Source: Oerskovia paurometabola (GTDB lineage Bacteria; Actinomycetota; Actinomycetes; Actinomycetales; Cellulomonadaceae). Taken from it: a stretch of DNA of 64,000 bases. Position numbers and translations under genes: made by a program. Below the pieces are notes generated by a model, which saw nothing but the letters and a program-made list of their open reading frames with translations, did not search any database and was not told the origin of the DNA. Positions 6,652-16,785 of the stretch are shown here, piece after piece (within the stretch, counting starts at the first letter, position 1; every line of letters begins with the position of its first letter). The stretch covers positions 3,038,001 to 3,102,000 of the forward strand of contig NZ_JAFBBV010000001.1 in the NCBI RefSeq assembly GCF_016907365.1, in the 5' to 3' direction.

Positions 6652-9252
6652 TCAGGGCGCGCAGACCACCTGGTTGTCCGGCTTGTAGCGCCAGGTGTCC
6701 TTCTCGTCCTTCACGACCTGCCCGTTGAGCAGCACCTTGCGGTAGGTCGTGACCGAGAAGCCCGGGTTGCCCATGGGCTGGGGCACGCAGTCCGCGCCGG
6801 TGTGCGTGACCGTGGTCGGCTGGACGATGTTCTGCTGCCCGCTCGACGACGTCTGCACCTCGTAGTGCTTGGTGCTCCAGACCGCCACGTGCAGCTGGCC
6901 GCCGGCCACCCACGACTGCATGAGGACACCGTAGGGCGTGTCGTTCTTGAACTTCATGTCGATCGACCCGACGAAGATCGTGGCTTCACGGCCCGCCGGG
7001 TACCGGGTGAACCAGTAGCTGTGCTGGCGGTGCTCGACGTCGTCGAGCCCGGCGAAGAAGCCCGCGTTGTAGGTCGTGGTCGCCATCTGCGAGAGACCGC
7101 CGCCGATCCCCTCCACGTGCTTGCCGTCCTGCACGATGCCCGAGGAGTGGTAGCCGCCCGCCGTCGTGATCGGGGACAGCGTCTCGACCAGCGAGAACGT
7201 CTCGCCGGGCTTGACCAGGGTGCCGTTGACCTTGCTCGCCCCGACGCGCAGGTTCTCGGTGCGCAGCGAGTCGTTCGTCAGGGGGGTCGAGAACTCGGAG
7301 ATCTTCTCCTTGACACCGAGCGCCTCGAGCGCGGCGACCGACTGGGCGGGGTCCGACTGCGTGAGCTCGACGGTCGCCGTCCGCTCGGTGCCGAGGGCTG
7401 CCGTCGCGACCGCGGAGCTCAGGGCGGCCGGGTCGATCGTGGTGCCCGGGGACCCGCCCTCGATGACGGGGGCACCGTTGACGAAGACGAACTTCGCGTC
7501 AGCCGCCTCGTCGAGCAGGTCGTCGGTCCCCGCGACGACCGCCTCGAGCAGCGTGGGGCCGTCGAACGTGAGCTGAAGGGCTCCTTCGACCGCGTTGAAG
7601 GCCGCCGCGGACGCGAGCACCTCAGGCGTGAGCTCCGCCTCCTGACCCCCCACCGCGACGGTGACAGGGGCGGAGACGACGCTCTGCGCCTGGGCGAGAG
7701 CCGCGTCCGTCTCCTCCTGCGTGACCGCCGGCGCCTCCGACGTCGTCGGGAGGTCGAGCGGGTCAGGACCCGTCAGCCACGACGAGCCGATGATCTCGAT
7801 CGCCTCGTCCTCGACGATCTCCGAACCGTCCTGCGCGGGCGTCGCCACGGCCTGGCCGTCGGTGAAGACCACGCTTCCGTCGACCGGCTCGAGCGCGAGG
7901 CGCGCCTTGAGCTCGGTGACCTGGGCCTCCAGCTTGGCGCTGTCGACCGTCGTGACGGGTTCCTCGTCCGCGCCGCCGAAGACGTGCTTCCAGAGTCGCA
8001 CCGGACTCATCGAGAACGACGTGAGCTCGTCAGCGGTCGCCTGTGCGTCGAACGCGAGCCCGGCAGCCGCCGGGTCGAGCGTCGTCGTGGAGGCCCCGGC
8101 CTGGAGCGTGATCGGCTCTGCGGCGCGCGGACCGATGCCCTTCTCGAGGGCCGCGGCAGCGCTCTTCGTGTCGAGGCCTCCCACGGCCACCCCGGCCACG
8201 GTGGTCTCGGTCGGGACCTTGTCGGAGTAGAACCACTGGGCCCCCGTGTAGAGGCCACCGAGGACCACGACCCCGATCCCCGCCCACAGCGCCACCTTGG
8301 GCAGACGGCTGGGTGCCTTGTCGCCCGAGATGCCGTCGAGCGGCGAACCGCCGTCCGTCGGCCCACCGTCCACCGGACCGTCGGGCGTCACCTCGGGTGC
8401 ACCCACCGGGGAGAACGCCGACGCGATCGACGTGCGCGCGGGCGGTGCAGGGGTCTCCTGAGCAGGCGTCTCCTGGGTCTCCTGGGCAGGCGCCTCCTGG
8501 GCTGCGGTGCTCGCCGCGCCCGACGTCGCAGCGCTCGTCCACGCCGACGTCACCGGCGCGAACGGGGCGGTCGTGTCCGGCTGCGCCCCGGGTCGGGTGG
8601 GCACGGGCGCCTCGGCGTCCGCGGCGACGGGCGGCATGACCTGCGTGGACCGGGCATCGGCGCTCGGCACGACCGGAGCCTCGGGCGTCGCCGGGGGCGT
8701 CTGCACGCTCGGCGGCTGAACCGCCACGGGCTCAGCAGACGCACGATCAGCAGGGGCAGGCTCAGCAGACGCAGGATCGGCAGGGGCAGGCTCGGCAGGG
8801 GCAGGCTCGGTCGCTGCAGGTCGCGCGGCCGGCGCGTCAGGTGCCTGCGGCGACCGGGGCGCCGCGGCCACGACCGGGACCGCGACCGGCTCCTCGAACG
8901 CGAACACCCGAGGCGAGTACGGCACGTCGTCGTCGTCGAAGGAAGGCAGACGCGGCTCCGCCGCCGGGACCGTCGAGGTCCCGGCCACGTGCTCCGTCGT
9001 GGGAGCCTCCGAAGCAGCGGGCGCAGGAGCTGCCGGGGCCTGTCCGCCGGGCTCCTGCGAAGTCGCCCCCGGGCCCGACGCGGACGCGCCGAGGGTGGGC
9101 GTCGTCTCGGCGACCGGCTGTGCTGCGGCCTCCTGCGCCTCCTCAGGCTCGGTGGTCTCAGGAGGAGTCACCGCGGTCGGCTGCTCCGGGGTCGACACCT
9201 CGTCGGTCGTGCTCGGTTCCTGCGCGTTCTCACGCTCGGTCGGGTGGCCCAT
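6652..9252 (-). CDS. VanW family cell-wall protein with long disordered N-terminus
   Basis: An 866-residue single-pass membrane protein. The first 310 or so residues are Pro/Ala/Glu/Thr-rich and presumably disordered in the cytosol; one helix (VALWAGIGVVVLGGLYTGAQ) follows; the rest is extracytoplasmic with two repeats of the putative peptidoglycan-binding type (FADGQAV-like FTDGQAVATPAQDG and FVNGAPVIEGGSPG) and a C-terminal VanW domain (KPGETFSLVETLSPIT, GIGGGLSQMATTTYNAGFFAG, HSYWFTRYPAGREAT). The VanW domain is linked to glycopeptide-resistance clusters, but its reaction is unknown. ATG at 9252 has a GGAGACAG site. Monocistronic, with its own terminator. Confidence 0.88.
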   Translation of the reverse strand: MGHPTERENAQEPSTTDEVSTPEQPTAVTPPETTEPEEAQEAAAQPVAETTPTLGASASGPGATSQEPGGQAPAAPAPAASEAPTTEHVAGTSTVPAAEPRLPSFDDDDVPYSPRVFAFEEPVAVPVVAAAPRSPQAPDAPAARPAATEPAPAEPAPADPASAEPAPADRASAEPVAVQPPSVQTPPATPEAPVVPSADARSTQVMPPVAADAEAPVPTRPGAQPDTTAPFAPVTSAWTSAATSGAASTAAQEAPAQETQETPAQETPAPPARTSIASAFSPVGAPEVTPDGPVDGGPTDGGSPLDGISGDKAPSRLPKVALWAGIGVVVLGGLYTGAQWFYSDKVPTETTVAGVAVGGLDTKSAAAALEKGIGPRAAEPITLQAGASTTTLDPAAAGLAFDAQATADELTSFSMSPVRLWKHVFGGADEEPVTTVDSAKLEAQVTELKARLALEPVDGSVVFTDGQAVATPAQDGSEIVEDEAIEIIGSSWLTGPDPLDLPTTSEAPAVTQEETDAALAQAQSVVSAPVTVAVGGQEAELTPEVLASAAAFNAVEGALQLTFDGPTLLEAVVAGTDDLLDEAADAKFVFVNGAPVIEGGSPGTTIDPAALSSAVATAALGTERTATVELTQSDPAQSVAALEALGVKEKISEFSTPLTNDSLRTENLRVGASKVNGTLVKPGETFSLVETLSPITTAGGYHSSGIVQDGKHVEGIGGGLSQMATTTYNAGFFAGLDDVEHRQHSYWFTRYPAGREATIFVGSIDMKFKNDTPYGVLMQSWVAGGQLHVAVWSTKHYEVQTSSSGQQNIVQPTTVTHTGADCVPQPMGNPGFSVTTYRKVLLNGQVVKDEKDTWRYKPDNQVVCAP
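8731..8805. repeat. 30-bp tandem repeat within the VanW-like gene
   Basis: Two 30-base units (8731-8760 and 8761-8790, two mismatches) plus a 15-base half unit encode the EPAPADPASAEPAPADRASAEP-like region of the disordered N-terminus. In-frame units suggest replication slippage that changes linker length. Confidence 0.75.
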
Positions 9253-9333
9253 CGACTGTCTCCGTGACGGTTCTGGCGCGCGGCGAAGGCCGCGACGAAG
9301 GAGGGTGGTGCGGACTGCCCGCGGGGGGCAATT

Positions 9334-9795
9334 CTATGCGTCCGTACCGATCTGTCCGGTCGGTGTCCGGCGTGAAGATCCGGTGACGATCTGCCCTGCG
9401 GACGGGCCGGCGCCCGCCGGTCGCAGCGGTCGGTCGCTGAACCAGGACCACGGCAGGAAGGCGGCGATCGCGATGACGGCCATGCCGCCGTAGACCCATA
9501 CGAGCCCGACGGTCTGGTTCGGCACCAGCAGGTCTCCACCCGGTCCCTTGGACGCGAGGACCTGCACCGCGACGACCCAGCCGATCCCGTAGCCGACGAC
9601 TCCGCCCCAGGAGGTCCACGCCCTCGCGAGGACTCCCCCGGAGAGGACCGCGAGCAGCGCCACGACGATCCCGACGGGCAGCAGGTGGTCCGTCACCACG
9701 ACACGGTGCATCACCGTGCCCACGGCGCCCACGACGAGGCCGAGCACGACGCACAGCAGCGCGCGCCCGATCGTGCGGGCTCCGGTCTTCTTCAC
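9334..9795 (-). CDS. DUF6113-type membrane protein
   Basis: About 153 residues, four predicted membrane helices ([70 protein letters not shown]) and a short polar C-terminal tail. It looks like the DUF6113 family found beside mshB in Micrococcales; no function is established. I take GTG at 9795 because it overlaps the mshB stop as GTGA, the same style used elsewhere in this window; GTG at 9804 is an alternative. Presumably co-expressed with mshB. Confidence 0.7.
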   Translation of the reverse strand: MKKTGARTIGRALLCVVLGLVVGAVGTVMHRVVVTDHLLPVGIVVALLAVLSGGVLARAWTSWGGVVGYGIGWVVAVQVLASKGPGGDLLVPNQTVGLVWVYGGMAVIAIAAFLPWSWFSDRPLRPAGAGPSAGQIVTGSSRRTPTGQIGTDA

Positions 9796-10892
9796 TGGGT
9801 CCACGCTACTGGTCCTGTCTGGTCATTTCCCGTGAACCTGCGGGGAGGTCCCGCAGACTCCGGGGTCACGGTGTAGAACTCGCGTGAAGGAAGGGCGGCA
9901 AGGACGTCGTTGCTCAGCGCGTACCACCCGAGCACACCTGCGGACCGCTCGTGCGCGCCCGCGTCCCGCACGTCGTCGACGGGCACGGTCCCGACGTGCT
10001 GGACCTGCGTCGCGTGGGCGCGCAAGGCGCCGGTCACGGCATCGAGCACGGGCGCCACCTCGACGACCACGACGTCCTCGAGGTCGTCCTTCGCCACAGG
10101 GGGCAGCTCCTCGTCGGGGTCCGGCAGGGTGAGCTCCGGGTGCTCGGCGAGCAGGGCGCGCACCCCCGCGAGGTCGGCCAGCTCCCGTCGGGCGGCGCGG
10201 GCCACCCCGGTGGGCACGACCGACTGCCACAGCTCCGGCCCTCGCTCCCCCTCGCGGTCGACCGCGAGCACCCCCGCACGGGCCGGTGCGCCGTCGTCGG
10301 GCCCGGGGGCGTGCTCGTCACGCGCGGCGAGCTCGATCGCCCGGACCGTGACCTCGTGCGCCCGGACGTGGTCCGGGTGCCCGTAGCCGCCCGACGGCTC
10401 GTACGTCACGACGACGCGGGGCCGGTGCTCGCGCAGGACGCGGGCCAACCGGACCGCCGCCTCGTCGAGCGGGACGCCGACGAGCGCGCCGTCCGGGAGG
10501 TCGGCCTCGGCCGCCGCGCGGGCGATCCCGGGAGCGGCCCAGGCCATGCCCGAGTCGCGGTAGGCCACTGCCGCCCCGCGCTCTGCGGTGCCGGTGGAAC
10601 CGCTCGGCGGGACCTGGTCCAGGAACACGTGGTCCCGCACCCCCAGGGCGGCCAGCGCGGCGGCGAGCTCGCCCTCACGATGTGCCGCCAGAGCGGGGCC
10701 GTCCCCTTCGAGGTGCGCGAGGTCGGCGCCGATGACCTCGCCCTGCTCACCACGGGTGCAGGTCACGAGCGTGACCGGCTCGCCCGCCGCGGCCCACGTC
10801 GCGAGCAGGGCCCCGGTCGCGAGGGTCTCGTCGTCGGGGTGCGCGTGCACGGCGAGCAGCCCACCACGGGGCTGGACCGGTTCGGACCTCAT
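9792..10892 (-). CDS. mshB: Mycothiol biosynthesis deacetylase MshB (PIG-L family)
   Basis: A 366-residue zinc-dependent deacetylase of the LmbE/PIG-L family. In mycothiol synthesis it removes the acetyl group from GlcNAc-inositol. Metal-site motifs are clear: AHPDDE at residues 17-22 and [15 protein letters not shown] in the middle. The [12 protein letters not shown] segment is also typical of MshB. ATG at 10892 is chosen over an upstream in-frame ATG because GGAGG lies 5 bases before it. The C-terminal 80 residues with ...EFYTVTPE resemble mycobacterial MshB. A related deacetylase acting on another sugar is the main alternative. Confidence 0.85.
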   Translation of the reverse strand: MRSEPVQPRGGLLAVHAHPDDETLATGALLATWAAAGEPVTLVTCTRGEQGEVIGADLAHLEGDGPALAAHREGELAAALAALGVRDHVFLDQVPPSGSTGTAERGAAVAYRDSGMAWAAPGIARAAAEADLPDGALVGVPLDEAAVRLARVLREHRPRVVVTYEPSGGYGHPDHVRAHEVTVRAIELAARDEHAPGPDDGAPARAGVLAVDREGERGPELWQSVVPTGVARAARRELADLAGVRALLAEHPELTLPDPDEELPPVAKDDLEDVVVVEVAPVLDAVTGALRAHATQVQHVGTVPVDDVRDAGAHERSAGVLGWYALSNDVLAALPSREFYTVTPESAGPPRRFTGNDQTGPVAWTQ

Positions 10893-10928
10893 GCGTCCTC
10901 CAGAGGGGGCGGGTAGTGCGGAGCCCGC

Positions 10929-10953
10929 GCCGCCGGTCACGAGGACCGGCGGC
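10929..10953 (-). terminator. Terminator hairpin after typA
   Basis: GCCGCCGGTC pairs perfectly with GACCGGCGGC (10 bp, 5-base loop). A second small hairpin (10981-10999, 8 bp) spans the typA stop codon itself. Confidence 0.55.
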
Positions 10954-10992
10954 ACGGGCTGCGTACTCAGGGGTTGCGCCGTCCTGACGAGG

Positions 10993-12903
10993 TCAGGACT
11001 TCTTCGCGCGGGAGAACGCGCGGGCGCGCTCGGTCTGGTCGAGGATGACCTTGCGGATGCGCACGACCTCGGGAGTGACCTCGACGCACTCGTCCTCGCG
11101 GGCGAACTCGAGCGACTCCTCGAGCGTCAGGTGCTTCGGGGGCGTCAGGTTCTCGAAGGTGTCGGAAGACGCCGCACGCATGTTGGTGAGCTTCTTCTCC
11201 TTCGTGATGTTGACGTCCATGTCCTCGTTGCGCGAGTTCTCGCCGACGATCATGCCCTCGTAGACCTCCTGGGTGGGGTCGACGAAGAACGAGCCGCGCT
11301 CCTGCAGGTTGATCATCGCGAACGGCGTCACGACGCCCGCACGGTCGGCGACGAGCGAACCGTTCACACGGGTCTCGATCGGGCCGGCCCAGGGCTCGTA
11401 GCCCTCGGCGATCGAGGAAGCGATGCCGGTACCGCGCGTGTCCGTGAGGAAGCGGGTGCGGAAGCCGATCAGGCCACGCGCCGGGACGACGAACTCCATG
11501 CGGACCCAGCCCGTGCCGTGGTTCGACATGGTCTCCATGCGGCCCTTGCGCTGCGCGAGGAGCTGCGTGACGTTCCCCAGGTACTCCTCGGGGACGTCGA
11601 TCGTCATGCGCTCCATGGGCTCGTGGCGCTTGCCGTCGACCTGCTTGGTGACGACCTGGGGCTTGCCCACGGTCAGCTCGAAGCCCTCACGACGCATCTG
11701 CTCGACGAGGATGGCGAGCGCCAGCTCACCACGGCCCTGGACCTCCCACGCGTCGGGACGCTCGGTCGGCAGGACGCGCAGCGACACGTTGCCGATGAGC
11801 TCCTTGTCGAGGCGGTCCTTGACCTGGCGGGCCGTGACCTTGTGGCCCTTGCCACCCTTGCCCGCGAGCGGCGAGGTGTTGATACCGATCGTCATCGAGA
11901 TGGCCGGGTCGTCGACCGTGATGAGCGGCAGCGGACGCGGGTCGTCGGGGTCCGTGAGGGTCTCACCGATGGTGATGTCCTCGATGCCGGCGACCGCGAC
12001 GATCTCGCCGGGGCCCGCCGAGTCGGTGGGCACGCGGGTGAGCGCCTTGGTCTCGAGCAGCTCGGTGATCTTGACGTTCTGCATCGTGCCGTCGGCACGG
12101 GCCCACGCCACGGTCTGGCCCTTGTGGATGGTGCCGTTGAAGATGCGCAGCAGCGCGAGGCGGCCGAGGAACGGCGACGCGTCGAGGTTGGTGACGTGAG
12201 CCTGGAGCGGCGCGCCCTCCTCGTACGTGGGGGCCGGGATCTTGTCGAGGATGACCTTGAACAGGGGCTCGAGGTTCTCGCTGTCGGGGACCGAGCCGTC
12301 TGCGGGCTGCTCCGTCGAGGCGCGCCCGACCTTGGCCGCGGCGTAGACGACGGGCATGTCGAGGATCGCGTCGAGGTCGAGGTCGGGGACCTCGTCGGCG
12401 AGGTCGCTCGCGAGTCCGAGCAGCAGGTCGGTCGCCTCGGCGACGACCTCCTCGATACGGGAGTCGGGGCGGTCCGTCTTGTTGACCACGAGGATCACGG
12501 GCAGCTTGGCGACGAGCGCCTTGCGCAGCACGAAGCGCGTCTGGGGCAGCGGGCCCTCCGACGCGTCGACCAGGAGCACGACACCGTCGACCATCGACAG
12601 GCCGCGCTCGACCTCGCCACCGAAGTCGGCGTGGCCCGGGGTGTCGATCACGTTGATCGTGATGCCGTCGGGCTGACCGGCGGCGATCGCTGCGGGACCG
12701 GCGTAGTGCACGGCGGTGTTCTTCGCGAGGATCGTGATGCCCTTCTCGCGCTCCAGGTCACCGGAGTCCATGGCCCGCTCGTCGACGTGCGCGTGAGCGC
12801 CGAAGGCGCCGGACTGGTGCAGCATCGCGTCGACGAGGGTCGTCTTGCCGTGGTCGACGTGGGCGACGATCGCCACGTTGCGCAGGTCAGAGCGCACAGA
12901 CAT
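10993..12903 (-). CDS. typA: Ribosome-associated GTPase TypA/BipA
   Basis: A 636-residue translational GTPase of the EF-G/LepA superfamily, acting in ribosome assembly and stress adaptation. Seen: G1 [26 protein letters not shown] (G2), [14 protein letters not shown] (G3), NKTDRPDSR (G4), then domain II, the domain III/V region and the BipA C-terminal domain ([31 protein letters not shown]). Length is close to the family norm (about 610-640). ATG at 12903 gives the standard N-terminus [12 protein letters not shown]; only a weak ribosome site precedes it. Monocistronic. Confidence 0.96.
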   Translation of the reverse strand: MSVRSDLRNVAIVAHVDHGKTTLVDAMLHQSGAFGAHAHVDERAMDSGDLEREKGITILAKNTAVHYAGPAAIAAGQPDGITINVIDTPGHADFGGEVERGLSMVDGVVLLVDASEGPLPQTRFVLRKALVAKLPVILVVNKTDRPDSRIEEVVAEATDLLLGLASDLADEVPDLDLDAILDMPVVYAAAKVGRASTEQPADGSVPDSENLEPLFKVILDKIPAPTYEEGAPLQAHVTNLDASPFLGRLALLRIFNGTIHKGQTVAWARADGTMQNVKITELLETKALTRVPTDSAGPGEIVAVAGIEDITIGETLTDPDDPRPLPLITVDDPAISMTIGINTSPLAGKGGKGHKVTARQVKDRLDKELIGNVSLRVLPTERPDAWEVQGRGELALAILVEQMRREGFELTVGKPQVVTKQVDGKRHEPMERMTIDVPEEYLGNVTQLLAQRKGRMETMSNHGTGWVRMEFVVPARGLIGFRTRFLTDTRGTGIASSIAEGYEPWAGPIETRVNGSLVADRAGVVTPFAMINLQERGSFFVDPTQEVYEGMIVGENSRNEDMDVNITKEKKLTNMRAASSDTFENLTPPKHLTLEESLEFAREDECVEVTPEVVRIRKVILDQTERARAFSRAKKS

Positions 12904-13087
12904 ACAGAACTCATTTCGGGAGAGGAGCGAGCGACGGAGGATTCCGCCCGAGTTGGTGGCCGGCGGACGGGCGCCGCCCGCGCAGAGCACGCGCGCGCCG
13001 TCGTCCGGGCACGGCTATCTTACCGGGTGGCAGCCAGTGCGTGGAGAGGGTGCTCCGTCACACCCGCTCGTCACGCTCCCCAGACGC

Positions 13088-13127
13088 GAGATGCCCGACG
13101 ACGGCGGGTGCCGTCGTCGGGCATCTC
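13088..13127 (-). terminator. Terminator hairpin after the oligopeptide ATPase gene
   Basis: A perfect 18-bp stem (GAGATGCCCGACGACGGC and its complement) closes on GGGT, 17 bases past the stop codon at 13144. No U-tract. Confidence 0.75.
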
Positions 13128-13143
13128 ACCCGTGCTGCGGACG

Positions 13144-14949
13144 TCAGGGCTGCTGCGGGATGCGGTCGCCCTCGATGTTCTCGCGGCGGTCCGCCTGCGA
13201 GCGCAGGAGCGCGTCGACCTCGTTCGCCTCGTCCCTGGCGATGTCCTTCGCCTCGTTGACGAGCAGGAGGTCGCGAGCCTCGCGACGCACGCGCTGCTGC
13301 TCCGGGTCCGGGACGGGCACCGCGGCGAGCAGACGACGCGTGTAGTCGTCCCGCGGGGAGTTCACGACCTGCGCCGTGTCCCCGACCTCGACCAGCTTGC
13401 CGTGGTGCATCACCGCGATCCGGTCGGACAGGATCTCGACTACCGCGAGGTCGTGCGAGATGAACAGGCACGCGAAGCCGTGCTCGCGCTGCAGGTCCTG
13501 GAACAGGTCGAGGACCTTGGCCTGGACCGACACGTCGAGCGCCGACGTGGGCTCGTCCGCGACCAGCAGCTTGGGCTCGAGCGAGAGTGCACGGGCGATG
13601 CCCACGCGCTGACGCTGACCACCGGAGAGCTCGTGCGGGTAGCGGTTGCGCATGGCCCGCGGCAGCTCGACCTGGTCGAGCAGGCGCTCGACCTCGGTGC
13701 TCAGCGCCTTGCCCTTGATGCCCTTGTGGAGCATGAGGGGCTCGCCGATCGACTCACCGATCGGCAGGCGCGGGTTGAGCGACGACCCCGGGTCCTGGAA
13801 GACGATCCCGACCTGGTTGCGCAGCGGACGCAGGTCGCGAGCGCGCGCCCCCACCATGTTCTGGCCGACGATCGTCAGCTCGCCGCCCGTGACGGGCAGG
13901 AGGCCCACCGCGGCACGACCGATCGTCGTCTTGCCCGAGCCCGACTCGCCCACGAGCCCGACGACCTCGCCCTGGCGGATCGTCAGGTTGACCTGGTCCA
14001 CCGCGCGGAAGCCCGGTGCACGGCCACGGCCCGGGTACTCGATGACCATGTCCTTGGCCTCGAGCACGACCGGACGCTCGTCGACGACGGCCTGCGCCGG
14101 CTCGACGACCTCGGCACGCGCGGTGCCGAGGTGCGGGACCGCGTCGAGCAGCCGCTGCGTGTAGGGGTGCTGGGGCGAGGAGAAGATCTGCGCCGCAGTC
14201 CCCTCCTCCACGACCAGGCCGTTCTTCATGACGAGGATGCGGTCCGCCATGTCGGCGACGACACCCATGTCGTGGGTGATGAGGATGATGCCCGAGTCGA
14301 TGCGGTGACGCAGGTCGCGCATGAGCTTGAGGATCTCGGCCTGGACCGTCACGTCGAGGGCCGTGGTCGGCTCGTCGGCGATGAGCAGGCGCGGGTCGCA
14401 CGCCAGCGCCTGCGCGATCATGGCGCGCTGGCGCTGACCGCCCGAGAGCTGGTGCGGGTAGGAGTCGAACCGGCGCTCGGGCTCGGGGATCTCCACGAGC
14501 GTGAGCAGCTCGATCGCGCGCTTCTTGGCGTCCTTGGGACCGATGTCGAAGTGCGTGCGGAGCGTCTCGACGATCTGGAACCCGACGGTGTACACCGGGT
14601 TGAGCGCCGTCATGGGCTCCTGGAAGATCACCGAGATCTCCTTGCCACGGATGTGGCGGAGCTTGCTCGTGGACATCCCGATGAGCTCACGGTCGCCGAG
14701 CTTCGCGCTACCGGTCGCCCGGCCGTTCGGCGGGAGCAGACCGATGAGGGACATCGACGACTGCGTCTTGCCCGAGCCGGACTCGCCCACGATCGCGAGC
14801 ACCTCGCCCGGGTGGACGTCGTAGCTGACGCCGGACGCAGCGGGGAACCACTCGCCGTCGACGTAGAAGTCGACGCCGAGGTCACGGACGGTCAGCACGG
14901 GTTCGCCGGTGGGCGCCGGTGCCGCCTGGGGTGCTGTCTCGATTGCCAC
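13144..14949 (-). CDS. Oligopeptide ABC transporter, fused double ATPase (DppD-DppF type)
   Basis: A 601-residue protein with two complete nucleotide-binding domains, so it can energise the transporter alone. Each half has Walker A (GESGSGKTQ and GESGSGKTT), a signature LSGGQRQR, Walker B ([24 protein letters not shown]) and the C-terminal oligopeptide extension ([32 protein letters not shown]). GTG at 14949 has AGGAAGGA ten bases upstream; the in-frame region before it is not convincing coding. It lies beyond an opposite-strand gene and a terminator from the matching permeases, so it must have its own promoter in 14950-15035. Confidence 0.93.
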   Translation of the reverse strand: MAIETAPQAAPAPTGEPVLTVRDLGVDFYVDGEWFPAASGVSYDVHPGEVLAIVGESGSGKTQSSMSLIGLLPPNGRATGSAKLGDRELIGMSTSKLRHIRGKEISVIFQEPMTALNPVYTVGFQIVETLRTHFDIGPKDAKKRAIELLTLVEIPEPERRFDSYPHQLSGGQRQRAMIAQALACDPRLLIADEPTTALDVTVQAEILKLMRDLRHRIDSGIILITHDMGVVADMADRILVMKNGLVVEEGTAAQIFSSPQHPYTQRLLDAVPHLGTARAEVVEPAQAVVDERPVVLEAKDMVIEYPGRGRAPGFRAVDQVNLTIRQGEVVGLVGESGSGKTTIGRAAVGLLPVTGGELTIVGQNMVGARARDLRPLRNQVGIVFQDPGSSLNPRLPIGESIGEPLMLHKGIKGKALSTEVERLLDQVELPRAMRNRYPHELSGGQRQRVGIARALSLEPKLLVADEPTSALDVSVQAKVLDLFQDLQREHGFACLFISHDLAVVEILSDRIAVMHHGKLVEVGDTAQVVNSPRDDYTRRLLAAVPVPDPEQQRVRREARDLLLVNEAKDIARDEANEVDALLRSQADRRENIEGDRIPQQP

Positions 14950-15035
14950 AGGTATCAGGATCCTTCCTGTATGCGACGGACGTCGGCGCTGGTCAGCGCT
15001 CCGGTCGATGTCTGCATCTCTGGGAGTATGGGCCC

Positions 15036-15626
15036 ATGGGACCCACACACGTTTTCAGGTCGACGTACGGCCGGATACTGACCGGTGCCGCGGCGCTGGT
15101 CGCGCTCGTCACCCTGGTCAGCCTCGCGACGTCGGGGGGCGTCGAAGAAGTACTGCGCTACGGCGCGTGGCCGCTGCTGGCGGTGCTGGTCGTCTGGGCG
15201 CTCTTCTGGTACCCCGAGGTCCAGGTGAGCGACGGCGAGATCGTGCTGCGCAACGTGCTGCGCACGGTGCACGTCCCGTGGCCCACCTTCCGGAGCGTGG
15301 ACTCGCACCTCGCGCTCAAGGTGACGACGACGAGAGGCACCTTCACGGCGTGGGCCGCACCCGCGAGCAGCGGCTCCGTGGCGAGGCTGCGCAACCCCCG
15401 CACGGTCGACCCCACCAAGGGCATGGTCGGCGACCGGCTGGTCAGCGGCGCCAACGCCGACGCGGTGGCCCTGGTGATCGGCGAACGCTACGAGGCGCTC
15501 CGATCGGCCGGCTACCTGGACGGCGACGACCACGGTCTCGCGCCCCGTACGACGTGGCACCTCGCGACCGTCGCCGGCCTCGTGGCGCTCACGGTCCTCG
15601 GGGTGCTCGCGCCGCAGCTCGGCTGA
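15036..15626 (+). CDS. PH-domain membrane protein
   Basis: A 196-residue protein: two N-terminal membrane helices (ILTGAAALVALVTLVSLA, AWPLLAVLVVWALFWYP), a bacterial PH-like domain (VQVSDGEIVLRNVLRTVHVPWPTFRSVDS...LKVTTTRGTFTAWAAPAS), then a C-terminal helix (LATVAGLVALTVLGVLAP). This is the common small actinobacterial PH-domain protein of unknown role. ATG at 15036 follows GGGAG by nine bases. It is transcribed against the flanking oligopeptide-transport genes, and splits them. Confidence 0.8.
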   Translation: MGPTHVFRSTYGRILTGAAALVALVTLVSLATSGGVEEVLRYGAWPLLAVLVVWALFWYPEVQVSDGEIVLRNVLRTVHVPWPTFRSVDSHLALKVTTTRGTFTAWAAPASSGSVARLRNPRTVDPTKGMVGDRLVSGANADAVALVIGERYEALRSAGYLDGDDHGLAPRTTWHLATVAGLVALTVLGVLAPQLG

Positions 15627-15630
15627 GCAC

Positions 15631-15678
15631 GCCACCGGTACCGGCGGCACCCCGAGGGGGGCCGTCGGCACCGGTGGC
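15631..15678. terminator. Bidirectional terminator
   Basis: An 18-bp stem with two wobble or mismatch positions (arms 15631-15648 and 15661-15678, 12-base loop) lies between the convergent PH-domain gene and the dppC-like permease gene and can serve both. Confidence 0.7.
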
Positions 15679-15693
15679 GTGAGGCCGGTCATG

Positions 15694-16785
15694 TCAGTTC
15701 CCGCCACCCATGGCCATGCCCGTCTGGCCGCCCTGGGCCTGCAACGGGATCGTGGTCTCGTGCGCCCTGCCGGCCGCGCGGTCCATCTTGCGCTGCGAGG
15801 GGATGCGCTTCTGGCGCGGGTCGAACGCGTCGCGCAGACCGTCGCCGATGAAGTTGATGCACAGCGCGATCACGACGATGAACAGACCGGGCCACCAGAA
15901 CAGCCAGGGCCGCGTCGCGAACGACGACTGGTACTGGCTGATGAGCTGGCCGAGCGAGATGTCCGGCGCCACGATCCCGAAGCCCAGGTAGCTCAGCGCG
16001 GTCTCGAGGAGGATCGCCGAGCTCATGAGCAGCGTCGTCGCGACGATGATGACGCCGATCGCGTTCGGCAGGATGTGCTTGAAGATGATGCGCGAGTTGG
16101 ACGCGCCCGCGACGCGTGCCGCGTCGACGAACTCCCGCTCGCGCAGGCTGAGGAACTCACCGCGCACCAGACGGGCCAGGCTCGGCCAGAGGATCAGGCC
16201 GAGCGCGGCACCGAAGATCGCCGCGCTGAGGGAGCCCGCCATCTTGCCGATGACGGCACCGATCACGATGGTCGGGACCGTGATGACGAGGTCGGTGAAA
16301 CGCATGAGGACGCCGTCCGTGCGACCACGGAAGAAGCCCGAGAGCGAGCCGATCAGGACACCGAGCACGCAGGCGATCGTGCCGATGATGAACATGACCC
16401 CGAGCGAGGTCTGGGTGCCCTTCATGACGTAGTAGAACATGTCGTGCCCGTTCTCGTCCTGGCCGAACGGGTGCTCGCCGATGGCGAAGCCGGACCCGCC
16501 GAGCCAGGTGGGCATGCTCAACGTGGGCGCTCCGCCCGAGTTGATGACCTTGCCCGACCCTGCGCCCTGCGGCCACCATCCCGGCACCGGGCCGAAGCCC
16601 ACCGAGGTGAAGGCGAGCAGCACGACGAGGATGAGGACGGCGAGCCCGACCATGGCGCCCTTGTGCCGGAAGAACCGGCTGCGGACGATCTGCCCCTGGG
16701 ACAGGCCTTCGACGTCCTTGAGCTCGATCGCGTTCTCGATGGTGACCGAGTCGTCGCCGTTCTGGGGGTTCTGAGGGGTACTCAT
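15694..16785 (-). CDS. Oligopeptide ABC transporter permease (DppC type)
   Basis: A 363-residue inner-membrane subunit. After a cytosolic N-terminus, the first helix (GAMVGLAVLILVVLLAF) leads to an external loop and a BPD_transp_1 core. The coupling motif is EFVDAARVAGASNSRIIFKHILPNA, and IVAPDISLGQLI...PWLFWWPGLFIVVIALCINFIGDGLRDAFDPR is typical of DppC/OppC C-termini. The tail ends in a Gly/Met-rich stretch. Its ATG at 16785 overlaps the previous permease stop as ATGA. It is the last gene before the bidirectional terminator. Confidence 0.93.
   Translation of the reverse strand: MSTPQNPQNGDDSVTIENAIELKDVEGLSQGQIVRSRFFRHKGAMVGLAVLILVVLLAFTSVGFGPVPGWWPQGAGSGKVINSGGAPTLSMPTWLGGSGFAIGEHPFGQDENGHDMFYYVMKGTQTSLGVMFIIGTIACVLGVLIGSLSGFFRGRTDGVLMRFTDLVITVPTIVIGAVIGKMAGSLSAAIFGAALGLILWPSLARLVRGEFLSLREREFVDAARVAGASNSRIIFKHILPNAIGVIIVATTLLMSSAILLETALSYLGFGIVAPDISLGQLISQYQSSFATRPWLFWWPGLFIVVIALCINFIGDGLRDAFDPRQKRIPSQRKMDRAAGRAHETTIPLQAQGGQTGMAMGGGN

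Noticed and set aside
6802..9267. An 821-codon open frame on the plus strand
   Set aside because: Antisense to the VanW-like gene; composition is that of a shadow frame.
10588..15081. A 1497-codon open frame on the plus strand
   Set aside because: It is antisense to typA and the oligopeptide ATPase gene, has Arg/Asp/Val-rich composition typical of the opposite-strand frame of GC-rich genes, and no known domain.
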